Shown in pieces: positions 34,515 through 46,033 of a stretch of DNA of 64,000 nt. Both the position numbers and the translations under genes were made by a program. The notes below the pieces were generated by a model that made no database searches, had not been told where the DNA came from, and saw nothing but the letters and a program-made list of their open reading frames with translations. How positions within the stretch are numbered: position 1 is the stretch's first letter; every line of letters begins with the position of its first letter. The stretch is from positions 16,524,626 through 16,588,625 of the forward strand of contig CM070624.1 in the NCBI GenBank assembly GCA_036346255.1, in the 5' to 3' direction. Source of the stretch: Ampelocalamus luodianensis. Its lineage: Eukaryota > Streptophyta > Magnoliopsida > Poales > Poaceae.

Positions 34515-35825
34515 GGCGATCTTCCATCCACATCAGTTGCTGCCCCTCCATCTTCGACAGATGCTCCTCCATCCTAGCTGCTATCTTTTCATATGTAGGT
34601 CGATAGACCTTGTATTGTGGGATAAACTTTATATTATCTTTTGTTATCTATGTGAGCTTATTGAACCATGTATGATCGTTAATCTTAATTGCTGTCAGAC
34701 TAGTTGGATATGTGAATGATAATGTTTTGGATTATGTTTATTATCCCTGTCTGAGTTATGTTATTGATTGAATCTTTATTGTTGTTGCATGAGGATTCAT
34801 TTCTTGATTATTATTGTCATGCTTCCTTGGATTCATTGTTTAGAGAAAACTCCGTCAAATTTTCACAAAAACCTTCTTGTGCATGTATTCCTTTCAGATC
34901 TTAAATGCACATATTTAGGGGGAGTTTTATCTCTTTAGGTTCTTGGTTGCAGAATCTTTCTAAAATCTCTTAAGAACCCAACTTGTCTTTAAAAAGAGAA
35001 AATGCTTATTTGATCTAATTAAAATGACTTCTCTTGCCAAGCTCGTGATTATGCAAAATCTTTTATTTGGCTTAAGGTTGATTTGAATTTTTGGTGATTA
35101 ATGCCAAAAGAGGGAGAATGTTGGATCAATATCTTTCCACATTTGGTTGTGTATCAAATATTATACACGTCTCCTTCATATGCTTAAAGAATACATTATA
35201 TGCATGGTTTACATTTCAATAGCTTAAATACTCAATATATGTTGATAATATCCAAATATTGCTATTGATAAAGGATTTGTCATCAATTACCAAAAAGGGG
35301 GAGATTGAAGAATCTAGACCCGCCATTATATGTTAATGGAGTTTTGGTTATTAATGACAAATCTATTTATGAGACTAACACTCTTTTTGCAATACCTACT
35401 GTTTAGTCTCAAATGGATAAAGAGGTAAAAACCAAATGAGGTATGCTTTCCAAATGACAAATCTTTATGAGACTAACATTTCTATTGTCATATAAATTGC
35501 TTAGTCTCAGCTTAGAGATAAAAAGGAAAAATCCAAACAGGTATGTTCATAATTGATAAATCTATTTAAGAGACTAACTCCTCTTTATTGCTATATCTCA
35601 TGTTTAGTCTCAGTTGGATTTAAAGATCAAAGATGTATGCAGTCGACATATTTTTATTACATCTTGTTGCATTCCTCGGATCCAAAATATAGGTTGAACT
35701 TCACCAAAAAGGTTAACTTGAATATGTGTATATGTCTTTATTACACACTTGTGTATGCACGCATTTAGGGGGAGTTCACTCCATATTTTGTGATTTCATT
35801 AGTATTGATCCATATTATTTTGATG
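34515..35825 (+). other. 3' region of the large element with repeated purine tracts
   Basis: Non-coding. Purine-rich, polypurine-tract-like phrases recur: TTAGGGGGAG at about 34916, AAAAGAGGGAGAA at 35106, CCAAAAAGGGGGAGATTG at 35289, TTAGGGGGAG at 35765. Three phrases of 'gagactaac' with 'ttagtctca' occur between 35370 and 35610. The segment from 35306 (TGAAGAATCTAGACCC) resembles the start of the minus-strand solo LTR at 5513-7162. The stretch therefore looks like the 3' UTR and LTR start of a SIRE/Maximus-like copia derivative. Confidence 0.5.
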
Positions 35826-37336
35826 ATCCAAGAGCAGCAACCTGCGCTTCTTGCAGAATTCCAGCGTCTCAACTTGGGTTTAGTTGAGCATGGTTCCTTC
35901 TTTGCCTTGGTTGTGCAACCAACCTTGGTGGATCGGATCAAGGCGACACTGACAATCGATGATGGTGTGGGTAAAATCAGCGAGAATATCAAGGATGGAT
36001 CGACCAAGTGTTTCACGAGAAGATGAGCACGGTGTTGTGTGGTTTGGGCGTCTTGTGGTCCCAAAGGTCCCGAGTTGCGGGATTTGATTCTTGAGAGGCC
36101 CACGGTTCGCCTTTGTCCATCCATCCGGGGCCACTAAAATGTACCAAGATCTGCGTCGAGATTACGGTGGACTCGCATGAAACGCGAGATTGCGGTTCGT
36201 GGCGGATGTGACATATGTTGTCGCGTCAAGGCCGAGCATCGGCGTCGGCATGTCTCCTCCATCCCTTGCCTATACGAGTGGAAGTGGGATTACGTAGGCA
36301 TGGATTTTATCACCGGTCCGCCTGTGCTTCTTGAGGGAAGGATGCTATCCGGGTTGTTATCGATCGATTGGCGTGGTAGCGCACTTCCGCCGATGCCACC
36401 ACTCTCGGTGTCGATCGATTGGCGATCTCTATATCTCCGCATTGTGAGCTTGCATGGTGTGCCACGAGCGATTGTGTCGATCGTGGCTCTCTTTTCACTT
36501 CTCGGCTATGGCACGATTCTACGAAAGCCATGGGGACCCGTCTTTCTTTCAGCTCAGCCTATCATCCTCAGACTGATGGTCAGACGGAGCGGGTCAACCA
36601 AGTTCTTGAAGATATGCTCCGTGCTTGTGTTCTTTCCTATGGGAAGAATTGGGAGAAGTGTCTACCGCTTGCCGAGTTCTCCTACAACAACAGCTTCCAG
36701 GCTAGTCTCGGTATGGCACCGTTTGAGGCTTTGTATGGGAGGCGCTGCAGAACCCCGTTGAACTGGTCAGAAACTGGTGAAAGGCAGTTCTTTGGCCCAG
36801 ATTCAATCAATGAGGCTGAAAGTCAAGTGCAGTTGATTCGTGAGCACTTGCGCGTAGCTCAGTCCAGGCAGAAGAGCTATGCAGATCGACGTCGTCGTGA
36901 GTTGAGTTTCCAGCCCAATGACTTTGTGTATCTCAAAGTCTCACCTCTGAAGGGACATCGTCGTTTCGGTGTCAAGGGCAAACTGGCTCCTCGATATGTC
37001 GGGCCGTATCGCATCATCAAGAGAGTGGGAGCTGTTGCTTACAAGTTAGACTTGCCAGCTACACTTGAGGGGGTGCATGATGTGTTCCACGTATCGCAAT
37101 TGAAGAAGTGCCTTCGTGTTCCTGTGGAGGAAACGCCATTGGAAAATATCGATGTGCAGGAAGATCTGTCTTATCATGAGCATCCCTTTCGTATCCTCGA
37201 AGAAGCTGAACGCAGAACAAGGAACCGTGTGATCAAGTTCCTTAAAGTTCAGTGGTCAAACCACTCCGAGGATGAAGCCACTTGGGAGCGGGAAGATCGT
37301 CTCGAGCGAGATTACCCATCCTTCTTCTCCCGGTGA
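35826..37336 (+). pseudogene. Ty3-gypsy (Tekay-type chromovirus) pol: integrase and chromodomain
   Basis: Starts abruptly in the spacer after RNase H (LAEFQRLNLGL...VVQPTL). It goes through the integrase zinc-finger region with many stops and small indels (near 36150-36300), then a catalytic core with scrambled frames to about 36520. From about 36540 to the stop at 37336 the frame is intact: AYHPQTDGQTERVNQVLEDM, LPLAEFSYNNSFQASLGMAP, then LAPRYVGPYRIIKRVGAVAY, HVSQLKKCLRVP and a C-terminal chromodomain-like segment (VIKFLKVQWSNHSEDEATWE). Gag, protease and reverse transcriptase are absent, so the left end is a truncation. The chromodomain and the 4-kb LTR that follows identify the Tekay (Del) lineage. 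Confidence 0.9.
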
Positions 37337-37370
37337 TCGAATCTCGGGCGAGATTCTGTAAGGGGAGATT

Positions 37371-40300
37371 TGTAACACCCTAACTTAGGGTTTGTATTTC
37401 AAATGTAAAATTTTGAGGAGAAATAAAAACTTTTGTTGTCTCTTCAAATCATTTGAAAGTTTCTAAAGTTTTCCTAGCAATTTCAATTTTAGAATTTAAT
37501 TCTTGTGGTTGGAAATTGTTGTTGTCGAGTTCTTAGCTTTCAAACTTATGGTCATCCTCTGAGATTATTTTTCCTATCATATTGATCATCCTATCTACCT
37601 CCTGAATTATTTCACAATTTTTAGATTTTGTTTGCTATTTTAAATGGCCAAGTCAAACTAGTTGAAAACCTGGTCAAACTCCTGTACAGCAGCTTGTGAA
37701 TTTTCTCTAGAACAATGCAGTGCATAAAAGTTTTGGAAAAATTATACAAGGTTGTCCTCTGTCTCTAGTAGCTACCATAAAAATTTCGAAATTTTTAGAG
37801 CTCAGAGCTACCTCTAAAATTCCCAAAACCTTCTCTGTCTTTTAAATCAAAATCCAAAGTCTGTTCCTCGGGCGAACCCAACTCGGGCTCGAGTCCGACT
37901 ACGCACCACTTGGCTCGGTCGCGTCAACTAAACGTACCGCCGAGTCCAATCAATCGTGACCGTCCGATGAAGATCGAGCGATCCACGTCGCGTCGCAAAC
38001 CGACTGTCGAATGCATACACCAATCCGGTAGTCCATTTCGGATCCAACGGTCGGTGCGTCGCTGATCAAATCAAACCACCGGTTCGCACCACCGATCGTC
38101 GGCGACATATGGGTCCCACTGCCGAGTTCTTCCTCGCCGACTCGCGCCTCTCGGAGCTCGTGGCGATCGCGCATGCGTGCCACGCACTCGTCGCCGCCAC
38201 GCCGGAGGCGCGTGTTCGCCTCGGAGGATCGCTCAAGTCCATCTACCTCATAGGGTCGTCCATTCCTTCTCGCAGACCATTCTTGCGCCTCTCGCCCATT
38301 TCTTAGCCGGGGAGAAAACTTCGGCGTAGCGCGCCGTTCGAGCCCGCCTGGCGCCGATCGCACCATCGTGTTCCTCTTGCCTCGCCGCCTCCATTTTTCC
38401 CATCTCGAGCTCTCTGTCGATGTATCGCCGGGGCGTGTCCGTCCTCTCGCCTCCGGTGATCTCGGCCCGCAAGCTCATCTGCGTTACGGTGAGTTCCTAG
38501 TATCGACTTTTGGTCCTTTAGGATCGCAATCGACCACCGAGTCTAACCGTGACCTTGTTTAACTCTTTGGTGCTTCACCGAGGCTTTGCGCGCCTTCTTC
38601 TCCAAGCTCGGTAAAGCGCCGCGTGTCAATTCCGGCGCCACCGTCCTCCTCCATCATCAAAATCGTGGGCTTATCGTTCTGGTGTCTCGCGATCCGTGGC
38701 GCACCTTCTCGGCCGCTCGAAGTGCGTAGCATCTTCTCGCGAGCACCGCACTTTCTTCTCCGCCTCCGGCCGTCGTGAGCTCATCTCCGTCGACCATTGG
38801 GCTCGCGTCACCGCACCGGTTCGTGAGGTCTTTGCGAACCTTGAGGTACCACTCACTCGTCTTGAAACTCATTGGTTTGCTAGATCACTGTGCGGCGCGC
38901 CGCCGTCCCGTCGCGTCTTGCGTGAGCCGCCGTGAAGCTTAGTTAGCGCTAACCCCTGTTCTAGCTGAGTCTCTGATTTGTGGGCCCATGTTGTCAGTTA
39001 GGTTTGTGTAGTTCTGGTTATGCGTTTTCTCTGATGGGAAGCGTATTTCTCTGTGAGAGTGTTTTGGGTTTGCACCTTAGTGGCCAAGACGTATTCTTTG
39101 AATACGCCGACGTCACCTATGCGCGATCCGCTCGTCAGCGTTTTCGCGGGCCCGCTGTCGATGGTTGGGGCTAGCGTGCGTCGGTAAAAGAAGTGTTAAG
39201 TGCTTTAGTATTTACAAATGCTTTTACATTGCCTTTGTTAAATCAATTAAACTTAGAAAATGCATAACTAATTCAATTTTTATCTAAATCGCATGAATCC
39301 AGTGCTGTTAATTTTCATTTTAAATGTATTATTTACTAAAATTAGTTTCATCCATGTCTCTCTAGCAAAAATCTGTTAATTAATAAAATGATGTCTTATG
39401 TATCTTCTAAATTAGAAAATGCATATCTCTTCCAATAATTGTCCAAATTCAATGAACCCGATTCTGTAAAATTTCATTTTCAGTATACTAACTATTAGGA
39501 TAGGTTTTATACACTGGTTCTGTTCATGAAAATTTGTTGAGTAATTAACTAGTGACTTGTTGTGTTTTTAGCTTAGAAAATTCATAGAAAATTGCTAATA
39601 ACTTAAAATGATTTGTTCTCTGTTTCTAAAATTCTGTTATTTCATGCTTAGGCTGCTGTGTGAGTTTTGGCTTGTTTTGATGTTGTTGTATGTTTGAGTT
39701 TTGTCGGTGTTATTCGTTCTTATTTCTTTGTTATGTTCGATCGTTAAGCCGATATTTGCGGCAACCACGAGGACGATCCTCATGACATATTGAGCAACAA
39801 AGACGTGCAAGCGGTTTGATCATATTTATCCCAGTATTTTAAAGTCTAATATTTTGTTTCAATTGTATGTATGCATCGCTTAATTTGTGTTAAATTGATT
39901 AGTTAAATCAGTGTTGCATATCCTGTAGACAAAATATTGATCTCTACTACCGAGCCTAGGTTATTTCTTGTGATTAGAGATCATTGGATGATTTCTTATC
40001 ACTTAGTAGATACGATTTCATTGCTTAGACATGCTTAGTATCGGTAGAATCAAGCGATTATCGACTTTAGTCGGTAACCTTGATCACACAAAATTTACTA
40101 CAACTTTATGTTTCACATTCTGCTATGTTTAATTGCAAAACTAAAAATGAAAACAAAAATGATTTGGACGCGCACAATGGTAAGATTGGTGTGATCTTTT
40201 GGGTGTGATGGAAAGGTGCCGGGTCAATTAAGGACCGAACATCTTGTGAGTGAATTTTTATCCGAGCATTTCGCGTGCTAACCACACTAGAGTATATGGG

Positions 40301-41398
40301 ACCTCTCTTGACCTAGTACTTTGGCGTGTATTGGCTCGGGTCGCGAGGAGGTCGCGGGAGGGATGGAGGTGGGAGCATGGTAGTTGTCCAAAAGCTTTAT
40401 CTGAGTGGGTAGTTGTCTTTTCGGCTTTACCATGTAAGCGTATGGGTTTCTATCCATCTGAGCGGCTCGAGGTTGATACACAATATTGGAAACAGTCTCG
40501 TAGGACTTAGTCAGTGCGGCATACCTTCTAAGTGTGCTTTGGCTTAAAGGCGATGCGAGGTGTGGGTGCGATGGTACACCCTGCAGGTTAAAACTATTCG
40601 AATAGCCTCGTCCTAGGTGATGGACACGCTTGGGTAAGCTTTTCAAGAGTTAGACTACAACATTTAAATTAAAACTTGATGGGTGGTGCGAATGCGGGAT
40701 TCGTGCTATTGTTGTGGTGACTATTGGGATAGTCACTTCTAGGTTGTTTTATCTTTGCTCTGTTGCTATTATTATCCTTTATTGCTATTTCAATCTTAAA
40801 ATGAATTGCAAACTTGCCTTTAAAGCTGTATTATATTATTGCAAGCGAAAGTTGGCTTTATGCAAATGAAACATATGGCCTCCACCAAATAAGCTGCATG
40901 TAGCATATGAGCAGTGCGCTAGTTCACACGTCGGTCTTGCGGGTACAAAGACAATCTTTGTACTCGGTGCTTTGCTTAATGTTTTTGTTGCGGAGGAAGA
41001 AGGTGAGCCTCGGGGTCCTCATACGTGAGTTGTGTTGCCGCTTCTTGGGCGACTAGTCTTGGCGGTCGGTCGGATGCCTTGTGGGTTGAAGGCACACCGA
41101 TTGGCTTTGTTTATAGCCATCTTATGGCACTTTTGCTTCCGCTGTCGTTCTTGTCTATTTGTGTATCTTGTGGCCTGTCGGCCTATGTCTGTAATAACTC
41201 TACTATTTGTTTATCTTCTGTTTGTAGTGTAATGTTTGGACTCTATGTTTTGAATGGAGTTGATGTCTAATTTTGTAACGAGGTGCGTATCTTGCTTTAG
41301 GAAGTATACATATCTCGAGGATCAGTTTATTTGATTTGTGATGCTAGGACCAGGTGGTTGGTTAAGCATTACAAGCCAAATAAACTGGGGTCCTCACA
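37371..41398 (+). repeat. 3' LTR of the Tekay-type chromovirus (4.0 kb)
   Basis: Begins TGTAACACCC directly after a purine tract (AAGGGGAGATT, 37360-37370) that follows the pol stop, and ends GGGGTCCTCACA at 41398. Both termini are characteristic of Tekay/Del LTRs. The length (4028 bp) is in the range for that lineage. A GC-rich, CpG-rich segment at 37870-39180 mimics gene composition but carries only chance frames. No second LTR or target duplication is present. Confidence 0.8.
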
Positions 41399-43646
41399 TG
41401 AGGCTTGCGTAGTTCATATATGCTCATATATCTTTTGAGTATACATAATCTTTGTAGTTTATATATACTCATACCAATTACATTCAATTACTTGTTATTG
41501 AAGTGATTATCATCAATTACCAAAGAGGGAAAGATAGCGGTATCTTATCCCACCATTATTAGTTAATGGCTTGATATGGTAATTTACGATAATCATATTG
41601 TGGAACTAACGTTTTCTATAAGATGGTGAAATAGGTTTTGTTCCATGAGGTTGAAGACTTTGGATGACATCATATGTTGATTGTCATCAAGTCAAGGATA
41701 AGGGAAATGGAAATCATCATGTGTTGATGATGTTCGAGTCGAGATCCCGAAGTGAAGAGCTTGGAGTAAAGAATGCATCATGAGTTGATGCATATCAAGT
41801 CAAGAAGAATCCATCATGTGTTGATGGAGGTCAAGTGAAGAGTGCATCATGAGTTGATGCATGTCAAGACTTGAAATGAAAATATGTCATCATATGTTGA
41901 TGGACATTGAGTCAATAACCCGGACTTGAAGTAAGGATGTGCGTCATCAAGCTTCAAGTGTTTGCGCAAGGAAAAGGTATGACTAGCTAGGGCTAAGGAT
42001 TTGTTCCTAGTCTTTTACCGGTCTCGGTGTTTGGTTGGGAGAACGGATTGCTAGAATAGGTTGTCGTACTATTAAGATGGGTCTTAATCAGTAACTTGGA
42101 TTAGTCATGTGTTGATAGCTCATTTTGTTTGCTCTAGCTCAACTTAACATGTTGCCTATATTTGCGAATGCATTTTGCAAATAGTTGTGGCTCATGGTTA
42201 TTCCTTGTAGCATGTGACTTTTGTTTGCAAATGTGTTTTGCAAACGGCTTAAGTCCATGTACCTTATTCCTTGTGGCTTGATTTTAAAAGTCGACAAAAT
42301 GTGTTTTTGTGACTTGTTGAGAATCTAACTTTCATCTCTTGTGTACATGTTGCATCAATTGGCAAATGTGTTTTGCAAATTGAGTTGAAACAAATGTACA
42401 AAGTCATTCTCGATCTTGGTATTTGTTGGCGGTCGGCCCTCGGTAGCGATCGGCCGGTGGTAGCGGTCCGGCCGTCATGGTTCGAGCGATCGACCGACTG
42501 CGGTAGTACCGCCCTTAGAAAGGTACTACCGAGTGCGGTAGTACGGCGCTTATAACGGTACTACTGGAGTGCGGTAGTACCAAATTTGTATGGCGATGCG
42601 TGTTTTCGAAGAGATGTTTTTCGGTTTGATCGGTTGCTCGATCGGCGGTGCGGACGGCTCTCTGGTGGTCGACCGATCGAGCGATCGGCCGCCATTGGTT
42701 GGCGGTCAGACCGATTGTAAGTTCAACGGCTAATTTTATAGCCGTTGGCATTAGCGTCCGGCCGGCCATTAGTTGGCGGTCGACCGGTTTCGTCAGATTC
42801 TCGAATCTTCTCCCAACGGCTAGTTTTTGTGTGCGGGCTATAAATACCCACCTTGGCTGTGTGAGGAGAAGTTGCTGGTGCCCCATTGAGTTCCTTTGAG
42901 CTAAGAGCAAGCCCTCTACTCCCATTTGTGCATGTGTTGCACTTAGTGAGGTTTGAGAGGCAAATCCTATTGCATGTGTTGCATTAGGTGGTGGACTTAG
43001 TATCCACGAGAGCTTTGACACTTGATTGGTTCAAGTGAAAGTTGGAGACTTATTACTCTTGGTGTTTGCTGACACCTAGACGGCGTGGAGGCGTCGTGCA
43101 TCGGTGATCTTCTCAAGTGAAGCTTGTGAGAAGACCCAGACGTTTGTGAGTGGCTTGGTGCTCGCCATCTCCGGAGTGGAGTAAGAGCAACCCTAGTGGA
43201 GCGAGGTGATTGATACCTCGGAGGAAGGCTCAATTCGTGGAGCCGGCCCAATTGGTTTGGGTTTCCCTCAACGTGGATTAGGGGAGACCGGCAAGTCTCC
43301 GAGTACCACGGTAAAACATCGCCGTGTCATATTGTGGTTTGCATTCTTGAGCTTTACCATATTGCAATTTACATTCATATAATTAAGTTGCTCATTTATT
43401 GTGTATGAAATGCTTGCCATGCTATGTGCTATCTACATTGCTTAAATTGAATTGCTTACAAGTCCATGCTTGATTGATTATTATCAATAGACTTGTTTCG
43501 TTGGTGCACTTAGTTGAGCCTAGTGGATTTAGGCTTTAATTGTGCAAAACCGTTTTGTATTAGCTTCCGCATTAGAAATCGGTTTTAGCACATAAAAGTT
43601 TTAAAATGCCTATTCACCCCCTCTAGTCGGCCTCCTCGATCTTACA
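41399..43646 (+). repeat. SIRE/Maximus-like copia LTR with short palindrome arrays
   Basis: The right end CCTATTCACCCCCTCTAGTCGG...TCGATCTTACA (43610-43646) is the standard end of this LTR class and matches the reverse complement of the solo LTR at 5513-7162. The left limit is probably near 41530, after ATTACCAAAGAGGGAAAGA. Inside are six CATCAT-GTTGATG hairpins (41668-41902), three TTTGCAAA-TGTG-TTTTGCAAA units (42161-42379), CGGTAGTACCG-type motifs (42500-42585) and CGGTC-GACCG palindromes (42420-42790). TATAAATACCC at about 42840 is a likely core promoter. It is the downstream end of the large element interrupting copia A. Confidence 0.65.
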
Positions 43647-44063
43647 ATTGTCAGTAATGGCTCCTTTCTTCCCATTACCTCCACCGGACACACTTCCTTT
43701 TATACTCCTGAGCACTTGTTTCATCTTAACAATGTTCTCGTCACACCTAACCTAATCAAAAATCTCATTTCTATCCGTCAATTCACTCTAGACAATCATT
43801 GTTCCATTGAATTTGACCCATATGGCCTTTCTGTAAAGGATCTTCAAACTCAGAACATCATCATCAGGTGCAATAGTTGTGGTGAACTATACCCCTTCCA
43901 GTGGTCGTTCCCTTCACCTTCACAGTGCGCCTTCACTACATCAACCACATCTTCCACCGTTCTCTGGCACCGACAACTTGGACACCTAGGTCGCCAGGCT
44001 TTATTTCATTTAGTTTCTTCGTTAATTCCATGTAACAATAACTCCTTAGATGAGTCATTGTGC
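43647..44063 (+). pseudogene. copia A protease end and GAG-pre-integrase segment
   Basis: Resumes copia A after the nested block: VSNGSFLPITSTGHTSF (protease C-terminal part), a shift near 43700, then EHLFHLNNVLVTPNLIKNLI and VLWHRQLGHLGRQALFHLVS (GAG-pre-integrase with the HRQLGH histidine motif). It stops after DESLCH, just before where the CxxC of the zinc region should follow, where an unrelated GC-rich gene fragment begins. Confidence 0.82.
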
Positions 44064-44730
44064 CATGACTACACCACGAGGACACGCCAGCGCGCATGGA
44101 AGGACATGTTGTCAATCTCGAACGTGGCGTCCGAGCCCTGCCTGCTCTCTAGGAGCCAAAGGAAGCCCTCACGCCCAAAGCTGTTGTGCACCAGTATGAC
44201 TACGGGACCACGTCGAGGTGGCACCAGACGATGGGACAGTTGCGCTTCATCTCGTGGTTTGACTCGAGGTGGATGTTCGACAGCAGGCGCGGGAAGCCGT
44301 GCTTGGTGGATAGGAAGTTGAACGTGTGCGTCACCTTGCCTGATCTCTGGCCAACGGTGCGTCCTCGCGACACAGTCGCCAGTGTTCCGACGGGAGGTGT
44401 GGACGCGCATGGAGGAGTTGTTGTGGCAGTGTGTCGAGGTCATGGACGTGTTAACCGCGGCCATCGAGGTGTTGCCGCACGTCATCTACACTAACGCGCT
44501 GCCGGACTACATAGCGCGTGTGGTGCTACCGGTGGATGACATAGTGGAGGAGTTGCTCCGCACCCGCGTGCGAGGAAGATGGACATGTAGTCCTTGTCCT
44601 TTGGAGCGGCCGTTCGGGTACATGTTGATGAACCAATTGCACCCGTTAACACTGAACTCTTGTGAGCGCCGCCTTGGGACCCAGTCACAACCTCCGGCGG
44701 TGAGCAGACAAGAGCTGCGTCCGAGGGGCC
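44064..44730 (-). pseudogene. Degenerate MATH-BTB gene fragment
   Basis: On the minus strand, three stretches in different frames appear in the order and spacing of a grass MATH-BTB (BPM-like) protein. First is FSVNGCNWFINMYPNG followed after a shift by KDKDYMSIFL (the MATH beta-strand pair, about 44665-44585). Next is FNFLSTKHGFPRLLSNIHLE ...CPIVWCHLDVV (end of MATH, about 44325-44205). Last is LLESRQGSDATFEIDNMSFH ...WRVLVV (start of BTB, about 44150-44068). Intact relatives are adaptors of CUL3 ubiquitin ligases. Here frameshifts and stops destroy the frame, and the BTB domain ends at the copia A border. GC content is far above the flanks. Capture by a transposon is inferred. Confidence 0.68.
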
Positions 44731-44748
44731 AACTTGAGAAGGGCCAGA

Positions 44749-45254
44749 CCGCTATACTTTGATACTCATTCTTATGCGCAACATCTCCAGATCGGATCAG
44801 AGTTTGTGAGAAATAGTACGAGCATACACGGTATCAAGAACAAAGCATATGATCTCGTAGAGAACCAAATAATAGCGAGAAATAATCACGACTAGAGAGA
44901 AAGATTTGGCGAAGCTGATCGCAAATTCCTTGAGCACAACCTCAAAAGAGTATAAGGGATTATCGCTCTCTCACAACCCTCTCAAACCTTTTAAGACCCT
45001 CGGATCCTTTCCCTATACAAGAATCTAGTGCTAAAAAACAATCTACCCTCTAATCATCTCGTGAGTGTTTTGCTTTAGATGAGTTGGTTTGTGGCTTGTG
45101 TTCTTCACGATCACCCCTCGTGGCTTTATATATTGTCCCCCTAGTTCTCCTAAAAAAGTAGAAATTCTAATCCTATTAGGATTTATTTAGGAATCGTTGT
45201 TAGCACACTTCTCTAAGTCCTAGTTGATTAGAATATGAGTTACCATACTCAACA
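44749..45254 (-). repeat. 3' LTR of copia B (minus orientation)
   Basis: About 506 bp, ending ATACTCAACA. Repeated directly at 57043 with clear divergence. Confidence 0.78.
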
Positions 45255-46033
45255 ATATTCACATTGACTCTTATTCGTTGAAGTCACCGTGCTCCTCCAA
45301 GAACTCGCTCCTAGTTAACTCCACCTTTTTTATTTTTTTCTTCCCGCCTTTGGGAGTGCCCCTACCACAGGGGCTCAGACACATCACCGCAATGTGTGTG
45401 TCGGTAAACTCCAACTGAGAGCTTATTTGTTGTGTAGTTTAGTTAACCACACCTCCTATTCTTACAACCCTCCATGTCAAATGTTTGTACCACCTCCAAG
45501 CTCCACCTGCTCGCCAATATCGCATGGTTGGTCCCACCACATCTTTCTTCTTCCAAAATCTTGCACTTTCGTCTTTGCACCTGCTCGATTTTGCAATTCC
45601 GCACAAAACTACAGATGGGATTTGAGTATCTACCATTGACGACACGATTTCCTTCTCCTGGCCAGAATTTTTGTTAGACCTCCCATTGGCTGCTCTTTCC
45701 TTATGATTACCTATTAATCGATATCATCCATTGCTTTAGATACTTTTCATAATTACCCGCCCTTTACAAGTAACTCAAATGACTCCACCTTGAAGTTATA
45801 TCTCACAACCTTCGAGTTCAAGCAACCTCGCAAATATTAGATTTTTTTTAAGCCAGAAACATACCGAACTCTCGTTAATGTGCAATGTGCTCTATTATAC
45901 ATCTCCCATGTAACCATTCCCACCTTAGTATTTGTATACTCATTACAATCCACAAAGTAAACAGTTTCATGTGTCGAGCATAGAGATTCTTCATCAAACA
46001 TTTAGCTCTCCAAACATAAAAGGAAGCAACAAC
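45255..46033 (-). other. remnant interior of copia B, non-coding
   Basis: Sequence between the left LTR of copia B and the inserted solo LTR. Only short, stop-ridden frames are present. No reverse transcriptase or RNase H motif was recognised, so most of pol has been lost. Confidence 0.5.

Noticed and set aside
38109..39174. Gene-like GC-rich segment in 37870-39180
   Set aside because: It is within the 4-kb Tekay LTR, whose ends are well defined, and the frames are short with no domain. It is treated as LTR sequence.
44382..44762. 126-codon plus-strand frame over the MATH-BTB fragment
   Set aside because: The minus strand explains this DNA: MATH and BTB motifs occur there in proper order, and the plus-strand frame is a by-product of GC richness.
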